Below, one piece after another: positions 35,874 through 49,800 of a stretch of 64,000 nt of DNA. Source of the DNA: Heloderma charlesbogerti (Eukaryota; Chordata; Lepidosauria; Squamata; Helodermatidae); the NCBI GenBank assembly GCA_026122225.1, contig JANEZZ010000400.1:868001-932000 (forward strand), in the 5' to 3' direction. A program made the translations under genes and the position numbers. Positions within the stretch are counted from its first letter, which is position 1; each line of letters opens with the position of its first letter. The notes beneath the pieces are model-generated. The model did no database searches. It was not told the DNA's origin and was given only the letters and a program-made list of their open reading frames with translations.

Positions 35874-38800
35874 AAAGAAGAGAAAAAAGTATACACTGCA
35901 AAGCAGTTCTTTCTTCTTCAAAATCTTGCTGTATTTGCTTACTGGTAAAATTATAGATGTGGCAATCTCAGCTGATCACTTAGCAATTAGCGTGGGTTTC
36001 CTACTCCAAGACAAATGACATTTCTTCTGCTTTGTTTATACTCTTAATACATACCCCCTGCTACCTCCACCATATTAGTTTGTAAGGTTTTTTTTAGATT
36101 TCCTTTTGTAAAACGAGGACAGTTACTTCGTCCCTTTTTGCCAAAAAGGAAAAGGGGGGACAACAATATATTAAAACCCACCTGAAATGAGCATGCCTCG
36201 TTACATGCTGCTCTGTAACTATAGGAGCAAATCAATAGCAGCTGAATGCCATCTGCTTCGGGCAGCAGAACAGTACCAAAAGTGTGAGCGATGCATCTTC
36301 CCTTATTGAAAGGTTATTTTATGCAAGTAAACAATTCATCGTCTTCTTGCACGCTTGATGCTCATTTACCACTTTTGATCAATAAAATATGCAAAACAAC
36401 AAAAAAATTGAATCCTAAGAGTAGTTCTGATGCCAGTGTGATAGCTAATCAATATTCAGGTCTCCACTCTTAAGAAAGCAAGTGGTGGGAGCACTTCCTT
36501 TATATGAATCCATGAATTTAAGGAAGCATGTACTATTGTTTCTAAAAACAAGATAGCTTTGAGAGTCACAGCTTTTATTTATGTTCAATAAAGGAATAAG
36601 AATTAGGATGCCCCGTTTAACTGCACCTTCCTCCACTCTGTGTAGGCCTACTCTGTGTCCACCTTCATTGCATTATTCTTTCAGCTGAATTCAGTTTTCC
36701 TGCTAAAACTAGACTGCGATGGGATTTTCTTTTACAAAGTGTTATTTTAGCCAGACCACAAGCTGCCTTATTACATTAGGCCTCTTGACAATTGATTCAA
36801 GTAAAATAATTCTTGCCCAACAACAAAATCCACATCACTTTATAGATATTTTGGAAGAAAACGTTTTCGAACTTCTATTTTCAAAACAACCCCCTCTGCC
36901 GCACCCCACCCTGTCGATGACATGTTATCATGATAAACTAAATTCAGTTAAGCATGAACACCTAAGCATGTATGCTTAAGATGTAGAGCCCATTGATTTC
37001 AACACCATTTAATTACAGCAAAGTGAGTTTAGGACTTCATCCAGAGATTAGAAATGTCACTTGGAAAACAAAAATGTTCCACAAGGTATTAGAAGATAAA
37101 TATTAAATTTATCAGACTTCCAATACTTCTTTCTTTGGGCTTGAAACACATGTTTAAATATTTTAGAAAGGAAAACAAGAAAACGTTATCAACTTAAATA
37201 TGTATGGACAATAAATAAAAGACTTCTTAGGCTTTTACTAGTAATTATGTATTGATCTAAAGATAGCTAGTTAAAAAACAAAAAAGAGTTCATCAGAGTG
37301 AGACCTTTACAATGGAAGCACTTCTCAGCATTTTTGTTTTACTCATAATGTGTAAGTATTTTCTCCCATCTAGTTACACCGAACTTTTCAAAGGAAATTG
37401 AATAAAATTAATTCCTATTCAGAACTGTAAAGGTACAAGTGATGCTCCAACAGAAACCCTATTGAAATTAATGGCAGTTGTATGGGATGTTTGGGAATTG
37501 CATTCTATGGTTGCAACAATATAAAAACATACTTAGGAGGGTCAGTTAACTTGTTTTAACATCTAGGCATATGGAGTCAAGTCTTTGCTTTTCTCTTTAT
37601 GATGCAATGCCCATTTGGCAACTTTGTTTACTCCCCAAGTGATACTTTCAATGCCCTCAATGAGGCTTTCACCCACAGCACAATATGGCCTGGTAAATCC
37701 CATCCAAATCAAAACTATATGCACACCTATAAATACGCTTTTTGTACATCATCTAGTGATGTCACGTAGGAAACACATATTTCTTGAAATCTATACTATA
37801 TTTATGCAGCAAATGTTGATTAATCCTCTTCCGTAAATGTCCTTTGTAATCATTTGGAAACAGCTCAAGCTTCACAAATTACGGCAGCCAGCTTTGATTT
37901 AATTGCACAAGACACGGACCTTAATTAATGCTTTTTAACTATAGACCATCTCTTTTTAAATAGACTCAGGTGCAAGCTTCTGTTTAACCATAGCTCTATA
38001 AACCACACAGTTTTGATCTAATAAATAATATAGAACATGGTCATGGGAAGCGCAGTAGCCTTGAGTCAATGACCCAACTAGCAGCAGGAGTATAATTTAA
38101 AGGCAGAAATTTCCAGTGCATGCACCGTTAGCCACAGTGAACCTGTTACTACTCTAAAGGGAATTGTTTGCCTCTTATTAGATTTTCTACAGCACAGCCA
38201 TAAGTGATAAATGTACTGCTGTACTCACTGTCAAGTTAATCAATGCTGCCAAAGTTTTGTTGACCTAACAGTAATCCATAAAGTGAGCGGCATTTTCTCT
38301 ATCCATATGACATCTCAGTCCACAGTGGGATAGGAATCCTACAGCAGCTTTGAAAAAAAGAAAATCACACTGAAATAAAGAAGGGAGGAATAAAAAGGAG
38401 ACTTTCAGAATTCTGCTTTTAAAGAAGCAGGATCCTTTGCCTGCTTGAGGAAAAGAAACATAAAAAAGACTCTATTTGAGGGTGAAAATGTAGCAAATTG
38501 ATAACTTCACAGATGACAGAACCTGGAGTACAAGGGGTTGTTTATAAAAGCTGCAGGAATTTCAAGCAGAATAGCTGTGTATGAAGAATTTCTGCCTATA
38601 GTTCAGTGCACCAGCTCAAACACAGAACAGTGAGCAGTAATAAGAAAACTTGACTTCTGTTGTTACAGTCTGGAGTAATTTAATCCATATGAGAGAAATG
38701 ACCACTTTAAAGTCCAAAAAGAAGAAACAGAAAATCCCTCCAAACAGGAAACATCTAACAATAGAAAAGGCTTCGCTATAAAAAGGTGCTGCTCTGCTTT

Positions 38801-39518
38801 CACCAGCAATTATGGGCATGTGAAATATGAATTGCAATTGATTTTTCTTCTAGGGATCACTTGGCTCCATGTTTTATGCGCTCTAGGCATTTATTTGGGT
38901 GGCAAACTGACACGTTTTTATAGAATGAACTGAGCAATGTAATCCTTGCTCAATCAAAGGTACTTCATTGTAGGTCCTGTTCTCTGACATTTGTCCCTCC
39001 CAAACTCATGTGTGAGCAACTTCTTAATAAAGGCAGGGAAAATGAAATTGCCAATTTGAAAGGTCAATGTAAGGCAGCCATTCCACACTTACTAACCCTT
39101 TCTGACAACCATCTACTACAGAGATCAGCAGATTTATTCTGACATCATTCCAATCTTTATTACACAATAAATGTGTGACTTTTCTCCTCCTAAAAAGAAA
39201 ACCCAAAGTAAACTGTGTATTTACTTGTTCCATAAAATTGATTTAATACTTTATTTTAAATTGAATTAACCTATTTTTGCCTAAAGACAGATTAAAAGTG
39301 GAAAACTTGGGCAGCTTCCAGTGCGACACAAGTACTAACATAAGTTACATTGCGCTAGCATAAGGGCCCTCTAGCCAATAGCTTTAACTGGCATGACAGG
39401 ATTCCCTGGAAAATCTGTTGTGCCAGCTACTGCCATTGGCATTGCACTAGAGGTCCCTTATGCTAGCATGATATAGTTTATGTTAATGCTCATGTTGCAC
39501 TGGATACTACTTGAACAC

Positions 39519-39577
<59 letters not shown>

Positions 39578-42500
39578 CCAGCTTCACTATAAACCGGAGT
39601 AGCTCCCAAAGAAGCCATGATAAACATACATACGATCTTATGATGCACTCTTTTCCCATTCCACTGGAGTTGCAATTATAAGCCAATGAGGTAGTTTTTG
39701 TTCAGAAATTACGATTTCTTGTTCTTAACCGTAATGCTCATTAGCTCAATATACAGGTATCGTGGTACATCATGGTTTAAGGGTGCAATCTGTCAGGAGT
39801 GTCCTAGCTGCCTCTTACAGTCCCCACCAATAGCCAACTCAGGACACAGACGATGAGGAATTCTTTCCGAGACTTTATTCCTTTATTACTTTATGACTCT
39901 TTCAGAATACTAGTCACTAGCGCCAAAGCAAGGAACAGCACTGGGGAAAGATAGCAGAGTAGCCTAAGCTCCAGGTAAGGCAGTTGGCCCCTGTTTGAAG
40001 GAGAATCATGGGAAGACCCTGAACTTATGAGCTAGGGAGAGATCCTCCCTCTTTCCCTTGGGTCCTCGGGACGCGACCGTTGTTTGTGCACCAAACAAGC
40101 GCTACACCTCTTTTGCGCCCTCCATCTGTCATTGCTCCCTGCGTCTGCGCCGAGTGTCCAGCAAGCCCCCCTCCAGCGCTCTCTCACTGCCAGGGTCACT
40201 ATCTATCCCAGGAATGCCGGCAGAAGGAATCTCTGCCAGCTGCTGTGCTTGTGAGAGATGAGCGAGCTCCTCTCCCATGGATTGCTGTTCCTCTTCAGAA
40301 TCAGAACTGCTCTGGGGCTCTATGGGCTCAGTTTCCACCCTGACATCATCCCCGCTCCCATGAGGCCCCCCCTTGTGATCCTCTCCTGGGGCCCCAGGTT
40401 TGTGGCGGTACAGCTGGTGGAAGTGCCTCAGCAGCAATGGAGCATGCACATTTTCCATGGGTTCCCAGGATCGCTCATCTGGCCCGTACCCCTTCCAGTC
40501 CACCAGATATTGCAGGCGGCAGTGAGAAAGGCTGGAGTCCAGAATCTCCGTGACCTCAAACTCCTCCTCCCCCTCCACCAGCACTGGCAGCGGGGGGGGA
40601 GCTGGCCGAGCGATGAGCGTCGCCAAAAACCGGGGGGACAGCAAGGACTGATGAAAAACAGGATGGATCTTCATGGAGGGGGGGAGAGCCAGGCGAAAAG
40701 CAACAGGGTTGATCTGGGCCGTAATCTGGAAACGCCCCGTGCGGTGAGGTGCGAGCTTCCTTGCGGGCGAGTGAGAGGGGAGGTATTGGGTGGACAACCA
40801 AACCCAGTCCCCCAGTTGCAGGGACGGACCTAGCTGGTGCCGCTGGTCCGCAGAGGCCTTGTAGGCTGTCTTGGCTTGCTCGAGGGAGTCCCATAAGAGG
40901 TGGTGTACCGCTCGCAACTCCTCTAAAAAGTCATGGGCCGCCAGCACCAAAGAGGGAGCTAGGGTGGATGGGAAAGCCTTGGGGTGGTAACCAAAATTGG
41001 CAAAAAAATGGAATTTGGTGGGTGGAAGCATGGCAGGCATTGTTATATGCAAATTCTGCGAGAGGCAGCATGGAAAACCAGTCATCTTGCTGGTAGTTGA
41101 CATAACAGCGCAAATATTGCTCCAGAGTCGCATTGGTGCGCTCAGTCTGACCGTCCGTCTGTGGATGGTGGGCGGAGGAAAGACGGAGCGTCACATGGAA
41201 AAGCCCAAGTAGCTCCCTCCAGAAATAGGCAGTGAATTGGGCCCCCCTATCCGAAATGAGACCCTCGGACCATCCGTGGAGCCGGAAAACATGTGCCAAA
41301 AAAAGCTCCACCGTCTCCCTGGCTGTGGGCAACCCAGAGCAGGGGATGAAATGGGCCATCTTAGAAAACAAATCCACCACCACCAGAATAGTGGTCTTAT
41401 CGTGTGAGTGAGGCAAGTCAGTGATGAAGGCAAGGGAGAGCAGTTTCCAAGGTCCTGAGGGGGTGGGCAGGGGGTGAAGCAAGCCTGTGGGCTTGCCTGA
41501 GGGGGCCTTTGCCCACTGGCAGGTTGGGCAGGAGGCAACATAAGTCTTGATGTCCCGACACACACAAGGCCACCAAAAATCCTGCGTCACTCCGTGCAGG
41601 GTCTTGGCGAAGCCAAAATGCCCAGCGGTGGGGGAGTCGTGGCACTGATGGAGGATCTTCTTGCAGAGGGGTCTAGAAGACATATAGACCTGGCCGGAAT
41701 GGTAAAGCAGGCCACCTCGCAAAGAGAAGGGGGTAGAGTGGGGGAGGCCAGAGGCTAGCCCCAATTCCTCCACTTTTGTGAGGACAAAAGCATCCTGAGC
41801 CTGTTCAGAGTGAATACATTCCTCCCAAGAGGGAGGTACTGCAGCTGCCGCCAGGCTCTGGGGGGGAAGAATCGGGGGGGGTTCCCCTCACCCCCTGGCT
41901 GGAGAAAGAGCATCTGCTTGTAGGTTGTCGGAGGCCTTCACATGGCAAATCTTAAGGTGGAACCGGGGGAAAAAAGTGACCACCTAATCTGCTGCTGGTT
42001 TAAGGCATGGGCTGTCTGAAGATGTTCCAGGTCGCGATGGTCAGTTCTAACTTCGACTGGGTGCTGTGCTTCCTCCAGAAGATGACACCAGGTCTCTAAA
42101 GCGGACTTGATGGACAACAGTTCCTTCTCCCAGATGGTATAATTCCTCTCAGACACGTTCAGCTTCCTGGAGTGGTAGGTGCAGGGTTGCAACCTGCTGC
42201 CTGCCCGATCTGGCTGAAAAAGCACCACCCCCACTGCAAAGTCAGAGGCATCAGTTTGCACTACAAAAGCCTTCCTTGGGTCGGGATGCAACAGGATTGG
42301 CTCAGAACTAAAAAGCTTCTTAAGTTCCTCGAAAGCCTGTTGGGCAGATGCTGTCCAATGAAAAAGAGATTTCCTGCCCTTAAGGAGGTCCGTGAGAGGA
42401 GATGTCAGCCGAGCAAAGCTGGGCAGGAACTTTCTGTAAACATTTGCAAACCCCAGAAAACGTTGCAAGTCCCTCTTGGTGGATGGAGCCTGCCAGGAGA

Positions 42501-43799
42501 GGACAGCCTGGACCTTTGCAGGATCCATCCTGATACCGTCAGCTGAGATAATGTAGCCAAGATAGTCCAAAGAGGTTAGGTCAAACACACATTTCTCCAG
42601 CTTGGCATAAAGATGATGCTTGCGGAGGAGCTGGAGTAAATCATCGAGATACACAATGAGGAAAATGTCCAAACAGTCCCGGAAGATAGCATTCATAAAA
42701 CGTGAAAGCGTGGGGGGGGGGGGCCACAGGCAAGCCCAAACAGCATCACTAGGTATTCATACGCTCCGTACCGGGTGCTGAAACAGGTCTTCCACTCATC
42801 CCCCTCCCAGATGCGAATCAGATTGAAGGTGCCATGCAGGTCCAACTTTGTGAAAATCTTGGCTTGCCCCAGGTGCTCCGGCATCTCCGGTATGAAGGGG
42901 AGGGGGTACTTGTCGGGGATCGAGACCGAATTCAAAGCTCTGAAATCGTGCACTGGGTGGAGTTCGCCCCATTTCTTGCACACAAACATGGTAGGGGTGC
43001 AGGCGGGGGAGGAGGAGGGGTGAATGAAGCCACGTCTGAGGTTTGTGTCCAAAAACTCCTGCACAGCTCGAAGTTATGACTCCAACATCGAATACAGCTG
43101 GCCAGCGGGGATGGTTGCCCCAGGAATGAGGTTAATGGCACAGTCAAAAGGGCGGTGGACGGGAAGCTGGTCGGCCTCCTTCTTGTCGAAAACATCCCAA
43201 AAAGCTGCATACTTCTCTGGGAGGATCACGGTAGCTGAAGAACTACCAGAAGCAGACGAGGAGGGGGAGGAAAGGGTTAAGGCCCGGACTGGGACTAGCG
43301 CCTTATTCAGGAGGCAATGCTCCCGGCAGTAGGGAGATGCAAATTCCACTTGCTGAAGCCCCCAAGAAATCTGAGGATTATGCTTAGAGAGCCAGGAAAC
43401 ACCCAGCACGATTGGGTATTGGGGAACCTTGGCCAAGTGAAACTGAATCTGCTCAACGTGGGACTGGGCACGCAGAGGGAGTGGAGCTGTAATCCGGGTC
43501 ACCGCGCCTGAAGAAAGAGGATGCCCATCGATGGTCTCCACTGCCAATGGGGCAGGAAGAGGCAGGGTTGGAATCTTGTGGAAGAGAGTGAACATTTCAT
43601 CCATGAAACTGGTCATAGTCCCAGAGTCCACTAAAGCTAGGGCCTCCACCCCACCCCACCCCACTGGGAGGAGCGGAGGTGAACCTGCAATAGCAGATGG
43701 GAGGGTGGGGGGGTTGCGGAAGACACCCACCTGGTGGGGAACCGACCCCCACACTGGAGACCCCCAACAGGCTTCGGGGGCAGCCTAATCAGGCCTGGG

Positions 43800-43830
<31 letters not shown>

Positions 43831-46800
43831 GAGAGGAGGGAGAGACAGTGGGGCTGCGGGTCTAGCGCAGCAGGTTTTGGCGAAATGTCTCCTTTCCGTG
43901 CCCTCCATCTGTCATTTCTCCCTGCGTCTGTGCCGAGCGTCCAGCAAGCCCCCCTCCAGCGCTCTCTCGCTGCCAGGGTCACTATCTATCCCAGGAATGC
44001 TGGCAGGAGGAATCTCTGCCAGCTGCTGTGCTTGTGAGAGATGACCGCGCTCCTCTCCCATGGATTGCTGCTCCTCCTCAGAATCAGAACTGCTCTGGGG
44101 CTCTATTGGCTCAGTTTCCACCCTGACACAATCCTATGGCCCCTAGTCAGTGGCTAGACGGCCATAGGATAGGTTGGTTCCTGGGAACCGACCCCGGAGC
44201 CCGTGCCCCGAGGTTGGTTCCTGGAGAACCAACCCCAGCCCCTCCCATGCTGCCTCGATTGGCCCCACGCTCCACGCTCATAAGAGCAGTGCGGAGCGGT
44301 GAAAACAGGGTTTTCCCGAGGATGGGCCAGGGAAGTCAGAAATCTGGTATGACACATCCAATGTGTCTTCCGGCCGCCGCTTCCCATGCTCTGAGGTCTC
44401 ATGTCTAGTCTAGGGCTGGGGGAGCGAGGAGGAGATCCACTCCTCACCACTCCTCCCGGCCTGCACTGGATAGGTGGTCGCCCCTGGGGTCGGAGGCAAC
44501 CGTTGATCTTGATAGGATTGCTCCATAAATGCTCGAACGTAAAGAAGCAAACCACCTGATCCCATTTTTTATCCTCTGAGCACTCAGGTTTATAACTTCA
44601 TGGTGCAGCAGCCACTGGAGACAATGTGACGGCCATAACTATGGCTTGACAATTCAGATATCATGCCAAACCATGGTTTGCAAATTCCCTTCCAATCATG
44701 GTTTTTGATTTACTAGCTAATTGCAAATCATGGCTGGTCAAATCAGACATAATGCTAAACCATATTTAAGCTTTCTTAACTTTGGTTTAGAATGGTTTAA
44801 ACTGGGGGTGCACAACCTTTTTGGCCTCTGTCTCATGGCACAAGAGTAAACTGGAGAGAATACATTCATGTCCTGAGAAGAGAGTACTTAAAAAGAAAAC
44901 ATCAGGTAGAATGCAATAGCTCAAGAAATAATAGGTGACACTATATAAACTTAAAAATAAATTATATTAATACTTTAAATACTGCTGCTGCCGCCCCTAA
45001 GCCTGCAGATCAGCAACACATTTTGTTGGAATGCAGGACAGATGGAAGGAATGGATGAGAAAGCTTAGTTTTACTTTACAGCATTTTTGCAAAGGCACAA
45101 GAAAGAGAGTCAGATCCCCCCCCCCACTACTAGCTTTTGAAGTTTTGTCATTTACTAAGTTAAATAATATTTTTACTAAATTTCTGTTTGTACAGAAGTT
45201 CTTGAACAAGATACTTCGCAAGTTAATTTGGGTAACTTATACTTCTAAAAACATAGCAATACTACACTTACATTTTGTTTATAGTGTATGTTACTTTCTA
45301 CATTGATTTTTTTTTTTGACACCAGAAAACACTTCAAATATGTTTCTGCAAATTGCATTTGGACCTCAATTACTACCATGACTATACACAAGTTAATTAT
45401 TCTGTTAACCTAATTACTAGAAACACCATGCCACATCATTTGCCAATGTGTCCATAGCATGTCGTTATGTGTACTCCTCCATGGCCTAGATTCAACATCA
45501 CATGAATGGACCTCTGCTTATATAACGTGACTTCACCTGGTGCAATGGGTCTTCCTCGTCCTCTCCTGCCCTCAGCCCCTTGCTATGGAGGGTTCCCCAA
45601 CCATCTGTAGCAGATTTGGGGGGCCAAGGTGTGTGTGGAAATTCATTCCGTTAGTGATTTCAGTTCCACTAACAGATGACCAGCATTGGATCCAACCCCA
45701 TCATTGCACCTGTAGCTAGTTACTTCAGATGTAGCTACATGGCTGTCCAGCACCACACAATTTAAGTCCAATCTCATTGCTTCAGGACAGAACAGAACTC
45801 TGTTGGAAACAACAGAAACAACAACTCTGTTGGAAACAGAATTGGTGTTTTTTACATTATGGGTTGAATCCAGACTTAAATCCCATTCATTTCCAAGAAC
45901 TTTAAGAATGAACCCAACTTTATGAACTGATAGTAACCACTAGATTTAAGCAGAAGAACCCACCAGGCATGATAAAAGCAATCCGCAGAACCACTGGCAT
46001 TACTAAGTCTGGCATTACTAAGATCTGAATAGGCGTTTCCATTTTACCAAAGCTGTGCAGTCATTGCTACTCAACATAGGCTACAACAGTAATCTGAGGA
46101 CACTGATTTACGGCTGTGGACTTCAGTCTTAGATGAGCTATGAAGTTTTGGTGACTGATACCAAAGATGGATCAAGGCCATGATGGGCCCTGGGGCTAGC
46201 TGTCTGTAGAGTATGTGTGGGGCTACTCTGGCCCCAATACTGAGCCCACACATGACTTCTGTGCATGTGCGCGTGCGTGCGTACGCGCACTCTCTCACAC
46301 ACACACACTCAGCAATGTACAATAATAATGCCAAAAAAAATCATTACATATTTTAGTGGAAATCATCTTCCATGCTTTCCTGGAATCAAAAGACTAATGT
46401 CTTTTCCATGGTACAGAACGCAAATACAAATACAAATACAAGCTGGAAAGTGCAGGAAAAGATAAGATGTATCAAGTGCCACACCTGGAAATTTATCTTA
46501 TAGAGACCCTGGGGAGGGAGCCTGAAGACCGACACCAACTCTTATAACTCATATTAAACATTCACAATTGGAAAACATCCTCTTCCTTCTCATATGCCCC
46601 ACCCATATGCCTCCATCTTCTTCTTCAAATAAACTTTATTAGCAGCAAAAATAACAGAATCTTGTGGCACCTTAGAGACTAACAAATCTATTCTTGCATA
46701 AGCTTGCATAAGATGCGTCATCAGATGCATGGAGTTTAGATTTTAGATGCATGGAGTTTAGATTTTCAGGTTTAGATACAGACATATTTGGGGGGTGGGG

Positions 46801-49800
46801 GTTGTAAACAGTGAGGTCAGAAGGAAACTAAATGCAGAAAGTATTTAATGAAGGAATGTATCCTTCTTTTCATTAAACACTTCACACCCTCTCCCCCTGA
46901 CTGCATATCCTTTAAAAAAAGAAAAGAAAAAGGGTAAGAACTATGAACTACACTGCATACTGTACTCCCCTTCCCAGCAATATGGGAATATTGTGTATCA
47001 ACCATAGACTACTTTGCAGAGCTGACATAACTCATAGTCAGCTACAGAGCTCCTCCACTCACCCACCCAATAAGGACACTATGGCAGACTTTCTTAATAT
47101 TGGGCAGTGTATTGTTCTTGTTTTTAATGGTTACAAATGCAGTAAAAAAGCAATGGTCCCCTCCCCCCACAAAATAAGATATGCTACTGCCCAATCACAG
47201 CTACACTAAAATGCTGGATTTTCCAACTGTTTTCTATGGGTGTTAATCACTATTCCATGAGGAACAGTGGATAGAACAAAAGAAAAGGAAGCTCAAAATG
47301 AACCAGGAAGGCCCTTCTGCAGACAAGTCTTCACTCTGTTCTGATCTCTATGGCCAAATGGTGATTGTGACTGTGACTTCATTCCTTGACTAAACACACT
47401 GAAAGGTGGTGGCAGACAAATTTCTCACAAAATGACTGGAACGTTTTGCCTTACATTTTGGGGTCTACAGGGGCTAGAGACTTGCTCTTTTTATTTGAAA
47501 GTTGGGAATCTAGGTTAGCTAGTGGGCCCTTGAGATGTCCCAGGGGCTACAGTCCCTTATTGTCCTGTGGTTAATCCAGCTGTGGTTGGTACTCATCAGG
47601 TGCATCATGAGCACCAACATTTGCTCGCAAACGTAAGAGAGAAAGGGAAAGCATCTAACCAGACTTCTCAGCCTTGCTGTATCCAAGAGCCTTGGGTTTT
47701 GTCTACCAGAGTGAAGTCTCCTTTAGTCCATCCAGTATTCTATTTTCAACAGCAGCCAGTCAGATGCCTCTGGAAGCTCACAGGGAGGACATGATGGGGG
47801 ACAATGCAACCCCAGTTATTGCCCCTCCCCACCACAAATGCTACTTGGGTACCATGAGCATGGATGTCCCATTTAGCTATCATGGCCAATTGCAATCGAT
47901 GAGCATATTCTCCATGCGTTTGTCTAACTGAAAGCATCTGTATAACACACTGCAGCATGGTATCTGGTCTCCTGGATCCCGACCGAATTTCTGTATAGAA
48001 GAATATACTATTTATCTACCTTAAAATATTCAGAAAGAAATACAGCTCCCTAAAGAACATAAATGCCTTTAAAAAAAGAATAAGGAGTAACTGAGTAACT
48101 GAGACTGAGGTACTTTTTTCCAGTTGTCTGTCTTCATACTTAATTTCTGCCACCTCAGTGACATGAGGTAACGATGACTCTTCCGCTATATTATCAAAGG
48201 ACTCAGATAAAGGCTGCAATCCGCACAGCTCGAGTGCTGTCACTGAAGTCTACTACCAAGAGATTTGCCCAAAGTCAAACAGAATGTACCCTGGCATTGC
48301 AGAAAATTGAACCCAGTTCTCCTGAGTGTTTTTGCTGACTAGGATAATGAGATGGCAAGGGCTAAAATGTCTCTAATCCACGAAATAATTTATTTTATGT
48401 CAAATTTGTAGTCATTGACAGCATTGGCTTTGTCTGACTTTTATACTAAGCCTTGAATTAATTGCTCTCAATTAATCTGTTCCAGTCTTTGATAGCTTAT
48501 TTATCAGACAAGGAAAGATAGATTTAATGGTACTTGCTTGAAACAGATTCTTTAATTGGAAACACCAGAGTGTTTAGCTCACTTTGTGTTCTAGCAATTA
48601 AGGACAATTTGGAGAAGTGTTTTTTTCCCCCCTACTATTGTCTCCTTGATTAGATTTCCAAAGAAGCAGACAAAACAAATGACAATACTACCTACCAATA
48701 TTGGTTCAAATAAAAGCCCAACAGCCAAATTACTTACTGTGAGAAATGTGAGCCATCCCCATCAATTCCAGCATTGCCTTACATTTATTTCATTTTATCT
48801 TTGCCTCCCGTGCAAAGCAAATGGCTACATTCCTTACAAAAATGCATGTCCACCACGTTTCTTTTCCACAATTATGTGTCCCTCCAAATAAGCCAAATCA
48901 ACAGGAGAAATTATTTTTCTTGATTAAGGGCCCACATTTCTCCTGGGATGAAACAAAACGAACAATTAATCTTCCCTTATTTGTTCTCAGAAGGACCTGC
49001 ATTCTTTATGTGTACAATAGCCAGGTACCTGTGGCAGCCAGTCGGCAGCAATTAGGCTTGAGCTGAAAATGAATGGACTCGAGTCAGGAAGCCTAATCTG
49101 CTGAGAGTTTCTACTAGAGGGCAAGGTTATGTGGTGAAAATTCCCCTGTTGTGGAAATACTGTTAAAAATTACCTCTTGACTTCAGCATAATTAACCAGG
49201 CTTGGGAATTTATATGAACTAGGTAATTGGAAAGAATTAGCAAGAGATATATACATTAATCTTCACCAGTTACAAGGGTGTTTAATGGAATTAAAGCACC
49301 AGCTTGACTTCATGCTCATTTTAGTTTATGTAAACTTTAAAATGTTCACCTGCAGATTAAGAACAAAGTGTAAAGGTAAAGGAAGCGATGGTGATGGGCA
49401 GGTGAAAGAGAAAGGGAGATATGCTCCTTTCCTATGGCTGCTCATGCACCTTGGGTTGTATCCAATGTTAGTTCTACATAGAGTAGACTTAAGTAAATGA
49501 ATGGGACTTGCAGTAAGTTAGACTAACACTGGACACAACACACTGTTCTTCTTTGCACACTGTGTCAACAATAGGACCAGGGTGCATTCTATGGGTTGGA
49601 GATAATTCAGTTCAAATATATATTCAGTAAGGCATATGGAATCCAAATTAGTAAGCTGTGATGAACTGAAGTGCAAGCTTTTTAAAAGGTCACTGCTAGG
49701 AGTTAAATACTTCCTTCAAACTCTTGATAGCGAATGTAATGTAAAGTTTGCCAATTGAATCCTTATGATAATGGTGAGCCTACCATATATTCCATGGGTA

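Larger units (their letters stand above)
39791..44128 (-). mobile_element. Ty3/Gypsy chromovirus, defective provirus
   Basis: LTR retrotransposon, 4338 bp, bounded by TGTCAG...CTGACA ends and a perfect 5-bp duplication CAATC (39786-39790 and 44129-44133). On the - strand the order is 5' LTR remnant, protease, reverse transcriptase, RNase H, integrase, chromodomain, 3' LTR, the Ty3/Gypsy order. The end of the 5' LTR, the primer binding site and gag are deleted: the 5' LTR remnant is followed almost directly by protease. Pol is broken by frameshifts, an in-frame deletion and a lost catalytic residue. A purine-rich GGGAGCGGGGATGA lies just before the 3' LTR. Confidence 0.92.
39781..44525. mobile_element. 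GCAATCCTATGG-TIR DNA element, split by Gypsy
   Basis: The left terminus GGGTGCAATC is at 39781-39790, directly before the Gypsy LTR. The element resumes at 44129 (CAATCCTATGG) and ends TAGGATTGCTCCA at 44525. Flanks are TAA on both sides (39778-39780 and 44526-44528). Excluding the Gypsy copy it is about 400 bp and resembles 58324-58658. A 3-bp TAA duplication would fit PIF/Harbinger, but the class is inferred. Confidence 0.65.

Noticed and set aside
40058..40833. + strand frames across the Gypsy element
   Set aside because: Antisense to the integrase-chromodomain frame; no domain in the + strand translation.
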